From Desulfovirgula sp. (GTDB taxonomy: Bacteria; Bacillota; Desulfotomaculia; Desulfotomaculales; Desulfocucumaceae): a stretch of DNA of 50,259 bases. Within the stretch, counting starts at the first letter, position 1. Each line of letters opens with the position of its first letter. Shown here in pieces: positions 32,029 through 39,856 of the stretch. The notes under the pieces are model-generated. The model saw only the letters and a program-made list of their open reading frames with translations. It searched no databases and was not told where the DNA came from. The stretch spans positions 1 to 50,259 of the forward strand of contig DYET01000090.1 of the NCBI GenBank assembly GCA_020725625.1, read 5' to 3'. A program made the position numbers and the translations under genes.

Positions 32029-32709
32029 TTGCGGAAACGTGTGGTGACCGCGGTGGGCGAAGAAGCCGTCAGCATCAAAGGAACCAGGAACGGCCTGGTG
32101 ATTATCTTCAACCCCGACCGGGACATAGAAGAAATCAAAAGCAACTTGAAGTTAAAAATGGAAAGCTCCAGAGGATTCTTCAGGGGCGCCAAGTTCACCC
32201 TTTACACCTCCTCCAGCGGCGGGGACCACCGCTACGTCAGCGAACTGGAGGGAATCTGCCGGGAGTACGGGCTGATTCCCTCCCGGGAAGTGTCCTGGCT
32301 CCCTCCGGCCTGGGACCCGGATGAAGCCTCCGGTGCCAGAAGAAAAAGAACGACCGTTGTTCCCATCAGGCAGCAGGCCGCCCCGGACGGGGAGCAGGCC
32401 CTGCTGGTGGCCCGCACCCTAAGGTCCGGCCACAGAATATTCTCCCGGCTCAGCATCGTCGTCATGGGTGATGTCAACCCCGGCGCAGAGGTGATTTCTG
32501 AGGGCAGCATATACGTTTTGGGAAACTGCAAGGGAAGTGTTCACGCGGGCGCAGCCGGAAACCTGATGGCGGAGGTGGGAGCCCTTAAACTTCAGCCCGT
32601 GGTCTTGCGCATAGGTTCGGTCACCGCCGACACCCCCACCCCCGCAAACACCGCCGCGCCCACGGCGGCCAGGGTCCACCGGGGAAAAATAGTATTCTCC
32701 AGGCTGTAA
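32029..32709 (+). CDS. minC: Septum-site-determining protein MinC, orphan copy
   Basis: A 226-residue MinC. The N-terminal domain (VSIKGTRNGLVIIFN) is linked by a proline-poor segment to the right-handed beta-helix C-terminal domain with TLRSGHRIFSRLSIVVMGD, VNPGAEVISEGSIYVLG, GSVHAGAAGN and LKLQPVVLRIG. MinC blocks FtsZ assembly at wrong sites and needs MinD for membrane targeting. In Clostridia minC is usually in an mreBCD-minCD cluster; here it stands alone with no minD. Start TTG 32029 is uncertain, with GTG 32041 or 32044 as alternatives. A promoter has not been identified. Confidence 0.88.
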   Translation: MRKRVVTAVGEEAVSIKGTRNGLVIIFNPDRDIEEIKSNLKLKMESSRGFFRGAKFTLYTSSSGGDHRYVSELEGICREYGLIPSREVSWLPPAWDPDEASGARRKRTTVVPIRQQAAPDGEQALLVARTLRSGHRIFSRLSIVVMGDVNPGAEVISEGSIYVLGNCKGSVHAGAAGNLMAEVGALKLQPVVLRIGSVTADTPTPANTAAPTAARVHRGKIVFSRL

Positions 32710-32801
32710 GTGCTCCCGGGCAAGACTGCCAGAGGGTGAAAATTTCTTTCCAGCCAGGCTTTATTATAATATGACGCACATGGTCTTCTGTACAACAGGG
32801 A

Positions 32802-32835
32802 GCAGCCCCGGGGATTTACCCGGGGCTGCCTCTTT
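32802..32835. terminator. Bidirectional terminator between minC and NUDIX genes
   Basis: GCAGCCCCGGG and CCCGGGGCTGC form a perfect 11-pair stem over a six-base loop, followed by CTCTTTT on the plus side. It serves minC and the convergent NUDIX gene. A TATAAT lies 32 bases upstream (32765-32770), so a short ~60-base RNA ending here is also conceivable. Confidence 0.8.
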
Positions 32836-32840
32836 TCCGG

Positions 32841-33380
32841 CTACTTCGGTTCCATCTCTCTTTTGGCGGCCAGTATACCGATAATCGACTTGGCATCGCA
32901 TATCTCGCCCCGGTCCGCCATTTCCAGGGCCACCTCCAGGGGAAGGAACTGAAGGCGGATAAATTCGTCCTCATCCGGGTGGTCTCCCCGGTAAGTCAGT
33001 TCCCTGGCCAGGTAAAGGTGCATTTTTTCGGTGGTAAAGCCCGGGGTGGTGTAAAAGCTGAACAGCAGTTTCATCTCCCCGGCTGTAAAGCCCGTCTCCT
33101 CCCTCAGCTCCCGCCCGGCGCAGAGGGCCGGGTCTTCGCCCCTTTCAATCTTTCCGGCCGGAACCTCCAACAGTTCCCGGCCGGCCGGGTGCCTGTACTG
33201 CCTGACCATGATGATTTCATTCCGGTCGGTCACCGGCACCACCGCCACCGCCCCGTCGTGCTCCACCACCTCCCTGGCGGTCCGCCGTCCGTTAGGCAGT
33301 TCCACCTGGTCCAGCCTAAGGTTTACAATTTTGCCTTGATAAATAGTTTCCGAGGACAATGTCTTTTCAAACAGCGGCAT
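32841..33380 (-). CDS. ADP-ribose pyrophosphatase-like NUDIX hydrolase
   Basis: A 179-residue NUDIX protein resembling NudF/ADPRase, which cleaves ADP-ribose to AMP and ribose-5-phosphate. The NUDIX box is AGKIERGEDPALCAGRELREETGF, and the downstream FYTTPGFTTEKMHLYLA with conserved Pro and Glu is typical of this subgroup. ATG 33380 follows GGGAGG. It is 59 bases downstream of the DUF3786 gene and probably shares its transcript. Substrate preference is inferred. Confidence 0.88.
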   Translation of the reverse strand: MPLFEKTLSSETIYQGKIVNLRLDQVELPNGRRTAREVVEHDGAVAVVPVTDRNEIIMVRQYRHPAGRELLEVPAGKIERGEDPALCAGRELREETGFTAGEMKLLFSFYTTPGFTTEKMHLYLARELTYRGDHPDEDEFIRLQFLPLEVALEMADRGEICDAKSIIGILAAKREMEPK

Positions 33381-33439
33381 GCCATCCTCCCTTCCCGGCC
33401 GGACCCGTGCGTCCAGATTTCGCCTCCGGCAATCAGCCT

Positions 33440-34054
33440 CTACAGTCCGGCCAGCCTCTTCATTTCGTACACCGCCAGCCCCGGAAGAAGGGCATAGTCT
33501 TCCGTTTCCAGGTGAAAGGGTGCCGAGGCGTCATAAAGTACATTGCCCGATGGAGGGAACTCCTCGTCCCCCTCCCAGATAACGAAGGTTATGGGCACCT
33601 TCGGGAACACCTGGACGGTCACCGCCCAGTCCCCCACGTCCGCCCTGGTTCCGCCCAGCAGTTCTCCGGCTTTGACCAGCATCTCTGGCCTGGACCCGAA
33701 AATGGAAACCAGAGGCCTGATTGCCCGGTTGTTGAAGGGGCCGACGTATATCGATCCGTTCGGTAGTTCCTTGAAGGTAAGGTACCTTCCCGTCAGGCCG
33801 ATGTGGCTGGCATGGGTAAGGTAATGCAGTATGCACACCCTGTACGTCAGCGAGACGCTTTCATTTCCCCGGGCCGGGGTGATTTCACCGTCCGGGTGGC
33901 TGACCAAGTATTCCCTGCCCAGAAAAGAAACCCGGAAAAGCCTGGTTTCCGGGTCGTACCCGACACCCGCCCTCCCGGCGGTATCCTCGGGGACGATTCC
34001 GGCAAATTCCGCCCTGGCCTTATCGTGGGCTGGGTTTAAATCTATCAGCGCCAT
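33440..34054 (-). CDS. DUF3786 domain protein
   Basis: A 204-residue protein of the DUF3786 family, common in strict anaerobes and of unknown biochemical role. Family-type segments are VSLTYRVCILHYLTHAS, GRYLTFKELPNGSIYVGPF, PLVSIFGSRPEMLVKAGELLGG and PITFVIWEGDEEFP. ATG 34054 follows GGGAGGT, five bases from the second copy of a tandem 14-bp repeat that contains the likely -10 element. A longer frame to 34246 lacks a ribosome site. No metal-binding motif is evident. Confidence 0.8.
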   Translation of the reverse strand: MALIDLNPAHDKARAEFAGIVPEDTAGRAGVGYDPETRLFRVSFLGREYLVSHPDGEITPARGNESVSLTYRVCILHYLTHASHIGLTGRYLTFKELPNGSIYVGPFNNRAIRPLVSIFGSRPEMLVKAGELLGGTRADVGDWAVTVQVFPKVPITFVIWEGDEEFPPSGNVLYDASAPFHLETEDYALLPGLAVYEMKRLAGL

Positions 34055-34064
34055 TTTAACCTCC

Positions 34065-34092
34065 CGAGTATAATTTAACGAGTATAATTTAA
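34065..34092 (-). promoter_or_regulatory. Tandem 14-bp repeat carrying duplicated -10 boxes
   Basis: CGAGTATAATTTAA occurs twice back-to-back (34065-34078, 34079-34092). On the minus strand each copy reads TTAAATTATACTCG with TATACT, a good -10 element. The nearer copy lies immediately before the DUF3786 ribosome site, so the farther copy is more likely the functional one, or it is a repressor site. Confidence 0.5.
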
Positions 34093-34232
34093 TTAGGAAA
34101 TATTTACGACGCGCGGCCGCGGTTTTCCTTCCCCTTCCGGCCGGCGGGAACATCCCATCTGTGTTTTTCTGATTGTTTTGTTGTTCCTGTATTAATTTGG
34201 AGGAATTTTTCCGGGGGCCATAGAATAATAAA

Positions 34233-34245
34233 TGCTGCCGCAGCA
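34233..34245. promoter_or_regulatory. Palindrome upstream of activase cassette
   Basis: TGCTGC-C-GCAGCA is a perfect 6+6 inverted repeat about 56 bases upstream of the first activase-cassette gene, in a promoter-like AT-rich context. Operator role is a guess. Confidence 0.3.
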
Positions 34246-34300
34246 ACTGTTATATTATTTTTCTGACAAAATATTTTTTTAGCAGGGAGGTTTTTGCGGT

Positions 34301-35299
34301 TTGATAGCCCGTGTCGGCATACCCAGTTCACTTTTTTATTATGTTCACTTTCCCATGTGGCAAACCTTTTTTTCCGAACTGGGCATCGAAGTGGTCACAT
34401 CAGGTCAGACCACCAAGGGCCTGCTGGACGAAGGCGTCAAGGAGGCCCTGGCCGACGCCTGCGTTCCCATAAAGCTCTTTTTCGGCCACGTCATAGCCCT
34501 CAAGGACAAGGTCGATTATCTTTTCATACCCCGGGTTGTCTGCCTTAACCGCAAAACCATATACTGCCCCAAGTTTTTGGGGCTGCCCGACATGATCAGG
34601 CACGGACTCTCGGGCATACCGCCCATCATCGACGTGCAGATGGATAACCGGGAGGGGTGGGCCTCCCTTTGGAGGTCCTACCTGAAAATAGGCAGGATTT
34701 TCGGCAAAGGCAAAATGAAAATCCTTATGGCTTACCTTAAGGCCTGGGCGGTGGCCAAGCGCTTTCAATCCCTCCTGCTGGCCGGCATGCACCCGCCCGA
34801 GGCCATGGCCGTTTTGAAGGAGGGCGGCAGGGTTCAACCCCGGCACGATCACAAGGGGGGACTGGTGTTCGCCGTTCTGGGCTACCCCTACGAGGTGCAC
34901 GACCAGTTTATCAGCGTGGGACTAGTTAAAAAGCTGAAAAAAATGGGCGTGTCCGTGATCACCATGGAAAACCTGTCGCCGAAAAAAATCGCCCGGGCCA
35001 ACATCCTGGAGAAGAAAATGTTCTGGACCTTCAGCGATCTGGCCCTAAACGCGGCCTACTACCTTTTCAGGGAAGGGAAGGTGGACGGGATCATTCACCT
35101 CACTGCCTTCGGCTGCGGCCCCGACTCAATGGTTGACAAGCTGATGGAGCTTGCCTCCAAGGAATACCCGGAAATCCCGTACATGAGCGTAACCATCGAC
35201 GAGCACACCGGTGACGCCGGCGTATCCACAAGGCTTGAAGCCTTCCTGGACATGGTCAAGAGAAAAAAGGAGGCGCAACAAGGTACATGCCCAAGGTAA
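34301..35299 (+). CDS. Acyl-CoA dehydratase activase-related protein (DUF2229-like), part 1
   Basis: A 332-residue protein resembling the DUF2229 region of large 2-hydroxyacyl-CoA dehydratase activase fusions. Segments: RVGIPSSLFYYVHFPMWQTFFSELG, DACVPIKLFFGHV, LFIPRVVCLN, and FGCGPDSMVDKL with conserved cysteines that may bind a [4Fe-4S] cluster. TTG 34301 follows GGGAGG at ten bases. It is the first gene of a three-gene cassette and overlaps the next by 13 bases. Function not established; possibly maturation or reduction of an Fe-S dehydratase partner. Confidence 0.78.
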   Translation: MIARVGIPSSLFYYVHFPMWQTFFSELGIEVVTSGQTTKGLLDEGVKEALADACVPIKLFFGHVIALKDKVDYLFIPRVVCLNRKTIYCPKFLGLPDMIRHGLSGIPPIIDVQMDNREGWASLWRSYLKIGRIFGKGKMKILMAYLKAWAVAKRFQSLLLAGMHPPEAMAVLKEGGRVQPRHDHKGGLVFAVLGYPYEVHDQFISVGLVKKLKKMGVSVITMENLSPKKIARANILEKKMFWTFSDLALNAAYYLFREGKVDGIIHLTAFGCGPDSMVDKLMELASKEYPEIPYMSVTIDEHTGDAGVSTRLEAFLDMVKRKKEAQQGTCPR

Positions 35300-36396
35300 C
35301 CTTCCCGCGCATGGGAGAATCATGGCGGACCTTTAAAATGCTCATGAACGATCTGGGCAACGAAGTGGTGGTTCCGCCCAGGCCCAATAAAAGAACCCTG
35401 GACTACGGCGTCCGGTACGCTCCTGAATTCGCCTGCCTGCCCCTTAAAATACTGATGGGAACATATGTCGAAACCTGCCTGGAAGGGGCGGAGCTAATCG
35501 TTACCAGCGGCGGATCGGGCCCCTGCCGGGCCGGGCTCTATGGGCAGTTGCACAAGAAGATCCTAAACAGCATCGGCTTTCCCGTCGACATTATCGTCTT
35601 CGAGGCGCCCAAGAACCACCCCATCGACTTCCTGCGCAAGGTCAACCGTCTTAATGCCAGCCGGCTGTCCTACCGCGCCATCTGGGAGTGCATCAAGAGA
35701 GGATGGGAAAAACTCAAATACCTTGACGACGTGGAAAAGCTGACCCACGTGGTCCGCCCCAGGGAACTGGAAAAGGGAGCAACCACCAGGGTATACCGCA
35801 GGGTCCTGGAATGGATCGACATCGCCTATACCATGAGTGAAATCAAGGAGGCCGGCGAGGCGGCCCTCCAGGCCATCAGGTCGGTTCCCCAGGACGCGGA
35901 AAGAAAAGTCCTGAAAGTGGGTATAGTCGGTGAAATATACGTCCTGCTGGAGCCCGCCAGCAACCTGGAAATCGAAGAAACCCTGGGCATCCTGGGCGTG
36001 GAGGTTCACCGGTCGATGTTTCTCACGGGCTGGACCCAGGACAACACCGTCAAGGAAACCAGCGAAACCCTCTCGGTCAAGGACGCCGCCGCGCCGTACA
36101 TTCCCTTATGCATCGGCGGCCACGGGCAGGAGTCGGTGGGCCACACGGTACTGTACGCCAAGGAGGGATATGACGGAGTCATCCAGCTGGCGCCCTTTAC
36201 CTGCATCCCGGAAATTGTGGCCAGAACCATCCTCAATCGCGTGAGCAGGGTGCACAACATTCCGGTCCTGACCTTCTTCCTTGACGAGCAGACCGGCAAG
36301 GCCGGGATGACCACCCGCCTGGAGGCCTTCGTCGACCTCATGCGCAGGAAGAAAAGCCAGGCCGGCGCCCTGCACGCCCGGCCGGAAGTCGTTTAA
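35287..36396 (+). CDS. Acyl-CoA dehydratase activase-related protein ('CoA protein activase'), part 2
   Basis: A 369-residue relative of the preceding protein. It has the same kind of N-terminus (TFPRMGESWRTFKMLMNDLGNEV), conserved cysteines in ACLPLKILMG and SGGSGPCRAGLYGQL, and a C-terminal half with PYIPLCIGGHGQESVGHT, PFTCIPEIVAR and LTFFLDEQTGKAGMTTRLEAFVD. Such proteins are found fused or adjacent to BadF-type ATPases. ATG 35287 follows AAGGAGG and overlaps the upstream gene. Probably forms a complex with both cassette neighbours. Enzymatic role unknown. Confidence 0.8.
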   Translation: MPKVTFPRMGESWRTFKMLMNDLGNEVVVPPRPNKRTLDYGVRYAPEFACLPLKILMGTYVETCLEGAELIVTSGGSGPCRAGLYGQLHKKILNSIGFPVDIIVFEAPKNHPIDFLRKVNRLNASRLSYRAIWECIKRGWEKLKYLDDVEKLTHVVRPRELEKGATTRVYRRVLEWIDIAYTMSEIKEAGEAALQAIRSVPQDAERKVLKVGIVGEIYVLLEPASNLEIEETLGILGVEVHRSMFLTGWTQDNTVKETSETLSVKDAAAPYIPLCIGGHGQESVGHTVLYAKEGYDGVIQLAPFTCIPEIVARTILNRVSRVHNIPVLTFFLDEQTGKAGMTTRLEAFVDLMRRKKSQAGALHARPEVV

Positions 36397-36465
36397 CCGG
36401 GCAGGCCGGGGAACACGGCATGGGTCCCTGCAACTTAGCCGAAAAAAATTGACAAAGAAGGTTAT

Positions 36466-37425
36466 TTGACAATGACAGCCTACCTGGGAATCGACGTCGG
36501 ATCGGTCAGCACCAATATCGTCGTGATCAACCAGGCCAGGGAAATACTGGCCGCCCTTTACATAAGAACCCGGGGCAGGCCCATCGAAGCCATCCTTTCA
36601 GGCCTGTCCGAAACCGCCGGCCTCCTCCCGCCCGGGGTGGAAATCGCCGGGGCGGGGTCCACCGGCAGCGGCCGATACCTGGCCGGAGTGATGGTCGGCG
36701 CGGACGTGATCAAAAATGAGATTACCGCCCACGCCGTGGCGGCCTCCATGTACGTGCCCGATGTCCAGACGGTGATAGAAATCGGCGGCCAGGACTCCAA
36801 GATCATCATCATGCGCAACGGGATAGTGACGGATTTCGCCATGAACACCGTTTGCGCGGCGGGAACCGGGTCCTTCCTGGACCAGCAGGCCTCCAGGCTG
36901 AACATACCTATCGCCGACTTCGGCGAGATGGCCCTAAGCTCCTCGGCCCCCGTCCGCATCGCTGGCCGCTGCACCGTCTTTGCCGAGTCCGACATGATCC
37001 ACAAGCAACAGATGGGCCACAAGCTCAGCGACATCATCAACGGACTTTGTGAGGCCTTGGTCAGGAATTACCTCAACAACGTGGGCAAGGGCAAGGAAAT
37101 ACTGGCCCCGGTCGTCTTCCAAGGCGGCGTGGCGGCAAACGCGGGGATCAAAGCGGCCTTTGAAAGGGCCCTCAAGCTGCCCATCATCATCCCTAAACAA
37201 TTCAGCGTTATGGGCGCCATCGGGGCCGCCCAGCTTGCCCGGGAAGAGGTGGAAAAAACCGGGCGGACAAACTTCAAGGGCTTCAAAATCGCCGGGCTCC
37301 CTTACCGGACCAGCAGCTTCGAGTGCGGGGGCTGCCCCAATAACTGCGAAATCGCCGAAATTTACGAGGAGGACAGGGTAATCGGCAGGTGGGGCGCCCG
37401 CTGCCAGCGGTGGGATGTGATGTAA
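36466..37425 (+). CDS. BadF/BadG/BcrA/BcrD-type acyl-CoA dehydratase activase
   Basis: A 319-residue ATPase of the ASKHA fold that activates radical 2-hydroxyacyl-CoA dehydratases or benzoyl-CoA reductases by ATP-driven electron injection. Key segments are LGIDVGSVSTN, GSTGSGRYL, EIGGQDSKII, VCAAGTGSFLDQQA (one [4Fe-4S] ligand Cys) and IAGRCTVFAESD (second Cys), then FQGGVAANAG. The C-terminal tail adds four cysteines (ECGGCPNNCEIA, ARCQRW), which is more than the basic activase. It may start at TTG 36466 or ATG 36472, with AAGAAGG upstream. No dehydratase subunits are encoded nearby. Confidence 0.9.
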   Translation: MTMTAYLGIDVGSVSTNIVVINQAREILAALYIRTRGRPIEAILSGLSETAGLLPPGVEIAGAGSTGSGRYLAGVMVGADVIKNEITAHAVAASMYVPDVQTVIEIGGQDSKIIIMRNGIVTDFAMNTVCAAGTGSFLDQQASRLNIPIADFGEMALSSSAPVRIAGRCTVFAESDMIHKQQMGHKLSDIINGLCEALVRNYLNNVGKGKEILAPVVFQGGVAANAGIKAAFERALKLPIIIPKQFSVMGAIGAAQLAREEVEKTGRTNFKGFKIAGLPYRTSSFECGGCPNNCEIAEIYEEDRVIGRWGARCQRWDVM

Positions 37426-37727
37426 GGCACAGGGCCCGTAACACCATTTGGAAGGGGCAACCCCCGGTTCGATTGGTTGTAAGGACCGCCCGTTAGGGCG
37501 GCTTTTTTACGCCTTTTTCGCGGCCGGCCGGGGCCGCACCGGGCAAAGAAAAAACAGTATCTAAAGGTGTCCTTTTAATCATACATAAAAATAATACGGA
37601 TTTGTCGGGCGGGAGATAATATTCTGAGGGCCGGAATGCGGCCCCAAAAACCAAACCCGGGTTTTCACTATTCAGGCTAGCATTGTTTAGGGTAGCATTC
37701 CGCGCTGCTTAAGGAAGAGATCGGTAC
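37426..37727. other. Intergenic region between activase cassette and glucan operon
   Basis: No gene seen in 302 bases. It holds the cassette terminator (37484-37508), then AT-rich sequence (37550-37700) that likely contains the promoter of the malQ operon. No match was clear enough to place -35/-10 boxes. GGTTCGATT at 37466 resembles a tRNA T-loop but no cloverleaf forms. Confidence 0.5.
37484..37508 (+). terminator. Rho-independent terminator after the activase cassette
   Basis: CCGCCC-GTTA-GGGCGG forms a perfect six-pair hairpin followed by CTTTTTT. It isolates the activase cassette from the alpha-glucan operon. Confidence 0.9.
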
Positions 37728-39854
37728 ATGGCAGGAAAGCAGGTCAATTTGCTGCACCGGCTGTCCAGGCTCCACGGGGTGGAAACCGCCTACCGGGATG
37801 CGGCCGGCCAGCGCCGGCAGGCTTCGCCGGATTCCCTGCTGGCGGCGCTCCGGGCGCTGGGCGCGCCTCTGGAGGGGATGGACGACGTCCCGGAGGCAAT
37901 CCGGGAACGCGTCAAGGAGATGTGGGAGAGATTCTGTGAACCGGTGGCCGTGTCCTGGGACGGCAGCCCAACCGGGATCCGCCTCCGCCTGCCCCCGGGA
38001 AGGCGGGGTCCCGTCGGTTGCAGAATGGATTTTGAAAGCGGGGAGGTTCTGCGCTGGACCATCCACCCGGACCGCCTGCCGCTGTTAAAGACCGTGCAAG
38101 TGGAAGGCGTGAATTATGAGCTCAGGCTGCTTTCCCTGCCCGGTAATCTACCCCCGGGATATCACCGGATCACCCTCGATATGCCGGGCCAAAAGCATGA
38201 GGTCACCGTCATCTCGGCCCCCCGGCGGGCATATGCCCCGCCGGCCCGGGGGCCCGGCGGCCAGGCCTGGGGAGTATTTCTTCCACTCTACGCCCTTCAC
38301 TCGGCCCGGAGCTGGGGCGCCGGCGATTTCGGCGACCTGGAGTCGCTGCTGGACTGGGTCCGCAGGCTGGGAGGAAATTTTGCCGGCACCCTGCCGCTGC
38401 TGGCCTCCTTTCTAGACGAACCCTTTGAACCAAGCCCCTACTCCCCGGTCAGCCGCCTGTTCTGGAACGAATTTTACCTGGACATCGACCGGGTGGAGGA
38501 ATTCAGGGTTTCCCCGGAAGTGCGGGAACTTACCGGTTCCGGGGCTTTTCTCGAGGAGATTGACGCCCTCAGGAAAGCCCCCCTGGTGGACTATCGCCGC
38601 GGAATGGCCGTCAAGCGAAGAATCCTGGAACTTTGCGCGATCAGGTGTTTCAATGAAAGCCCCGGCCGCCTCGAGGCCCTTCGGCGCTGGGCGGCGGGCA
38701 ACCCGGCGGCGGTGGACTACGCCCGCTTCCGGGCAGCGGTGGAAAAGCGACGCGCCGCCTGGACCGAATGGCCCCATCGGATGCGGAAGGGCATCCTCCG
38801 GGTGGGTGACTTCGACCCCGGGGCCGAACGCTACCACCTCTACGTGCAGTGGCTGGCCCGCATGCAGCTGCGGGACCTCTCGGACCGGGCCCGTCAAAGG
38901 GGGCAGGCTCTCTACCTGGATCTTCCCCTGGGGGTGAGCAAATCCGGGTATGATGTCTGGCGCGAGCGGACGGCCTTTGTCCTGGGTGCCAGCAGCGGTG
39001 CGCCCCCGGACGCCTTCTTCAGCGGAGGCCAGGACTGGGGAATTCCCCCACTACACCCGGAACGGATCCGGGATCAGGGTTACCGCTACTACATCGCCTG
39101 CCTGCGCAACCACCTCAGCTATGCGGGATCTCTGCGCCTCGACCACGTGATGGGCCTGCACCGCCTTTATCTGGTGCCCGGGGGCCTGACCGCCAGCGAA
39201 GGGGTCTATGTCCGCTATCACGCCGAGGAGTTTTATGCCATCCTCGCCCTCGAGTCCCACCGGCACCGCGCGCTGCTGGTGGGAGAAGACCTGGGAACTG
39301 TGCCCGGCCGCGTCCGGACGGCCATGGCCAGCCACAATATACAACGGATGTACGTGCTGCCGTTCGAATACACCGCGGACCCGCGGAGGGCCCTGCGGCC
39401 GGTCCCCGCCGGCGCCCTGGCGGCCCTGAACACCCACGACATGCCGCCCTTCGCGGCCTTTTGGCTTCAAACGGGGAAAAAGCCCGGCCGCCGCCGGCTA
39501 GCCCTGCCCCTCTACCTGTATCGACGGGGGCGGCTGGCAGTCCCAACCTCCGGGGCAAAGGCCGTCATGCGCGCCTGCCTTGAATACCTGGCCGCCGGAA
39601 GAGCCCGCATTCTGCTGGTAAACCTCGAGGATCTATGGCTGGAAACCGCTCCCCAAAATCTTCCGGGCAGCACCGGCGAATACCCCAACTGGAGCCGAAA
39701 AGCACGATATTCCCTGGAGGAATTTTCCCGGGATCCCAGCGTGCTGGAGACACTTCGGGAAATCAATCGCCTGAGGACCGCCCGCCGCATAACGGGGCGG
39801 CGCAAGACCGGTTCCTCTGCCCGGGGGCTTTTTAGTCCGAAAGGAAGGTGTTGA
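37728..39854 (+). CDS. malQ: 4-alpha-glucanotransferase (amylomaltase, GH77)
   Basis: A 708-residue MalQ of the long type with a ~180-residue N-terminal extension, like the Escherichia coli enzyme. It disproportionates maltodextrins and releases glucose. Catalytic residues are the nucleophile Asp472 in RLDHVMG, acid/base Glu520 in GEDLGTVP and the stabilising Asp571 in NTHDMPPF. Start ATG 37728 has AAGGAAGAG upstream. It is the first gene of the operon malQ-treZ-GH57-treY-treT and ends two bases before the treZ start. It can lengthen glucans for TreY and provide glucose for TreT. Confidence 0.95.
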   Translation: MAGKQVNLLHRLSRLHGVETAYRDAAGQRRQASPDSLLAALRALGAPLEGMDDVPEAIRERVKEMWERFCEPVAVSWDGSPTGIRLRLPPGRRGPVGCRMDFESGEVLRWTIHPDRLPLLKTVQVEGVNYELRLLSLPGNLPPGYHRITLDMPGQKHEVTVISAPRRAYAPPARGPGGQAWGVFLPLYALHSARSWGAGDFGDLESLLDWVRRLGGNFAGTLPLLASFLDEPFEPSPYSPVSRLFWNEFYLDIDRVEEFRVSPEVRELTGSGAFLEEIDALRKAPLVDYRRGMAVKRRILELCAIRCFNESPGRLEALRRWAAGNPAAVDYARFRAAVEKRRAAWTEWPHRMRKGILRVGDFDPGAERYHLYVQWLARMQLRDLSDRARQRGQALYLDLPLGVSKSGYDVWRERTAFVLGASSGAPPDAFFSGGQDWGIPPLHPERIRDQGYRYYIACLRNHLSYAGSLRLDHVMGLHRLYLVPGGLTASEGVYVRYHAEEFYAILALESHRHRALLVGEDLGTVPGRVRTAMASHNIQRMYVLPFEYTADPRRALRPVPAGALAALNTHDMPPFAAFWLQTGKKPGRRRLALPLYLYRRGRLAVPTSGAKAVMRACLEYLAAGRARILLVNLEDLWLETAPQNLPGSTGEYPNWSRKARYSLEEFSRDPSVLETLREINRLRTARRITGRRKTGSSARGLFSPKGRC

Positions 39855-39856
39855 CC

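Noticed and set aside
36449-36471. Two TTGACA hexamers 17 bases apart before the BadF-type gene
   Set aside because: No -10 element stands at the right distance from either. The second overlaps the start codon region, so they are probably chance.
37466-37474. tRNA T-loop-like GGTTCGATT
   Set aside because: No D-arm, anticodon arm or acceptor stem can be folded around it.
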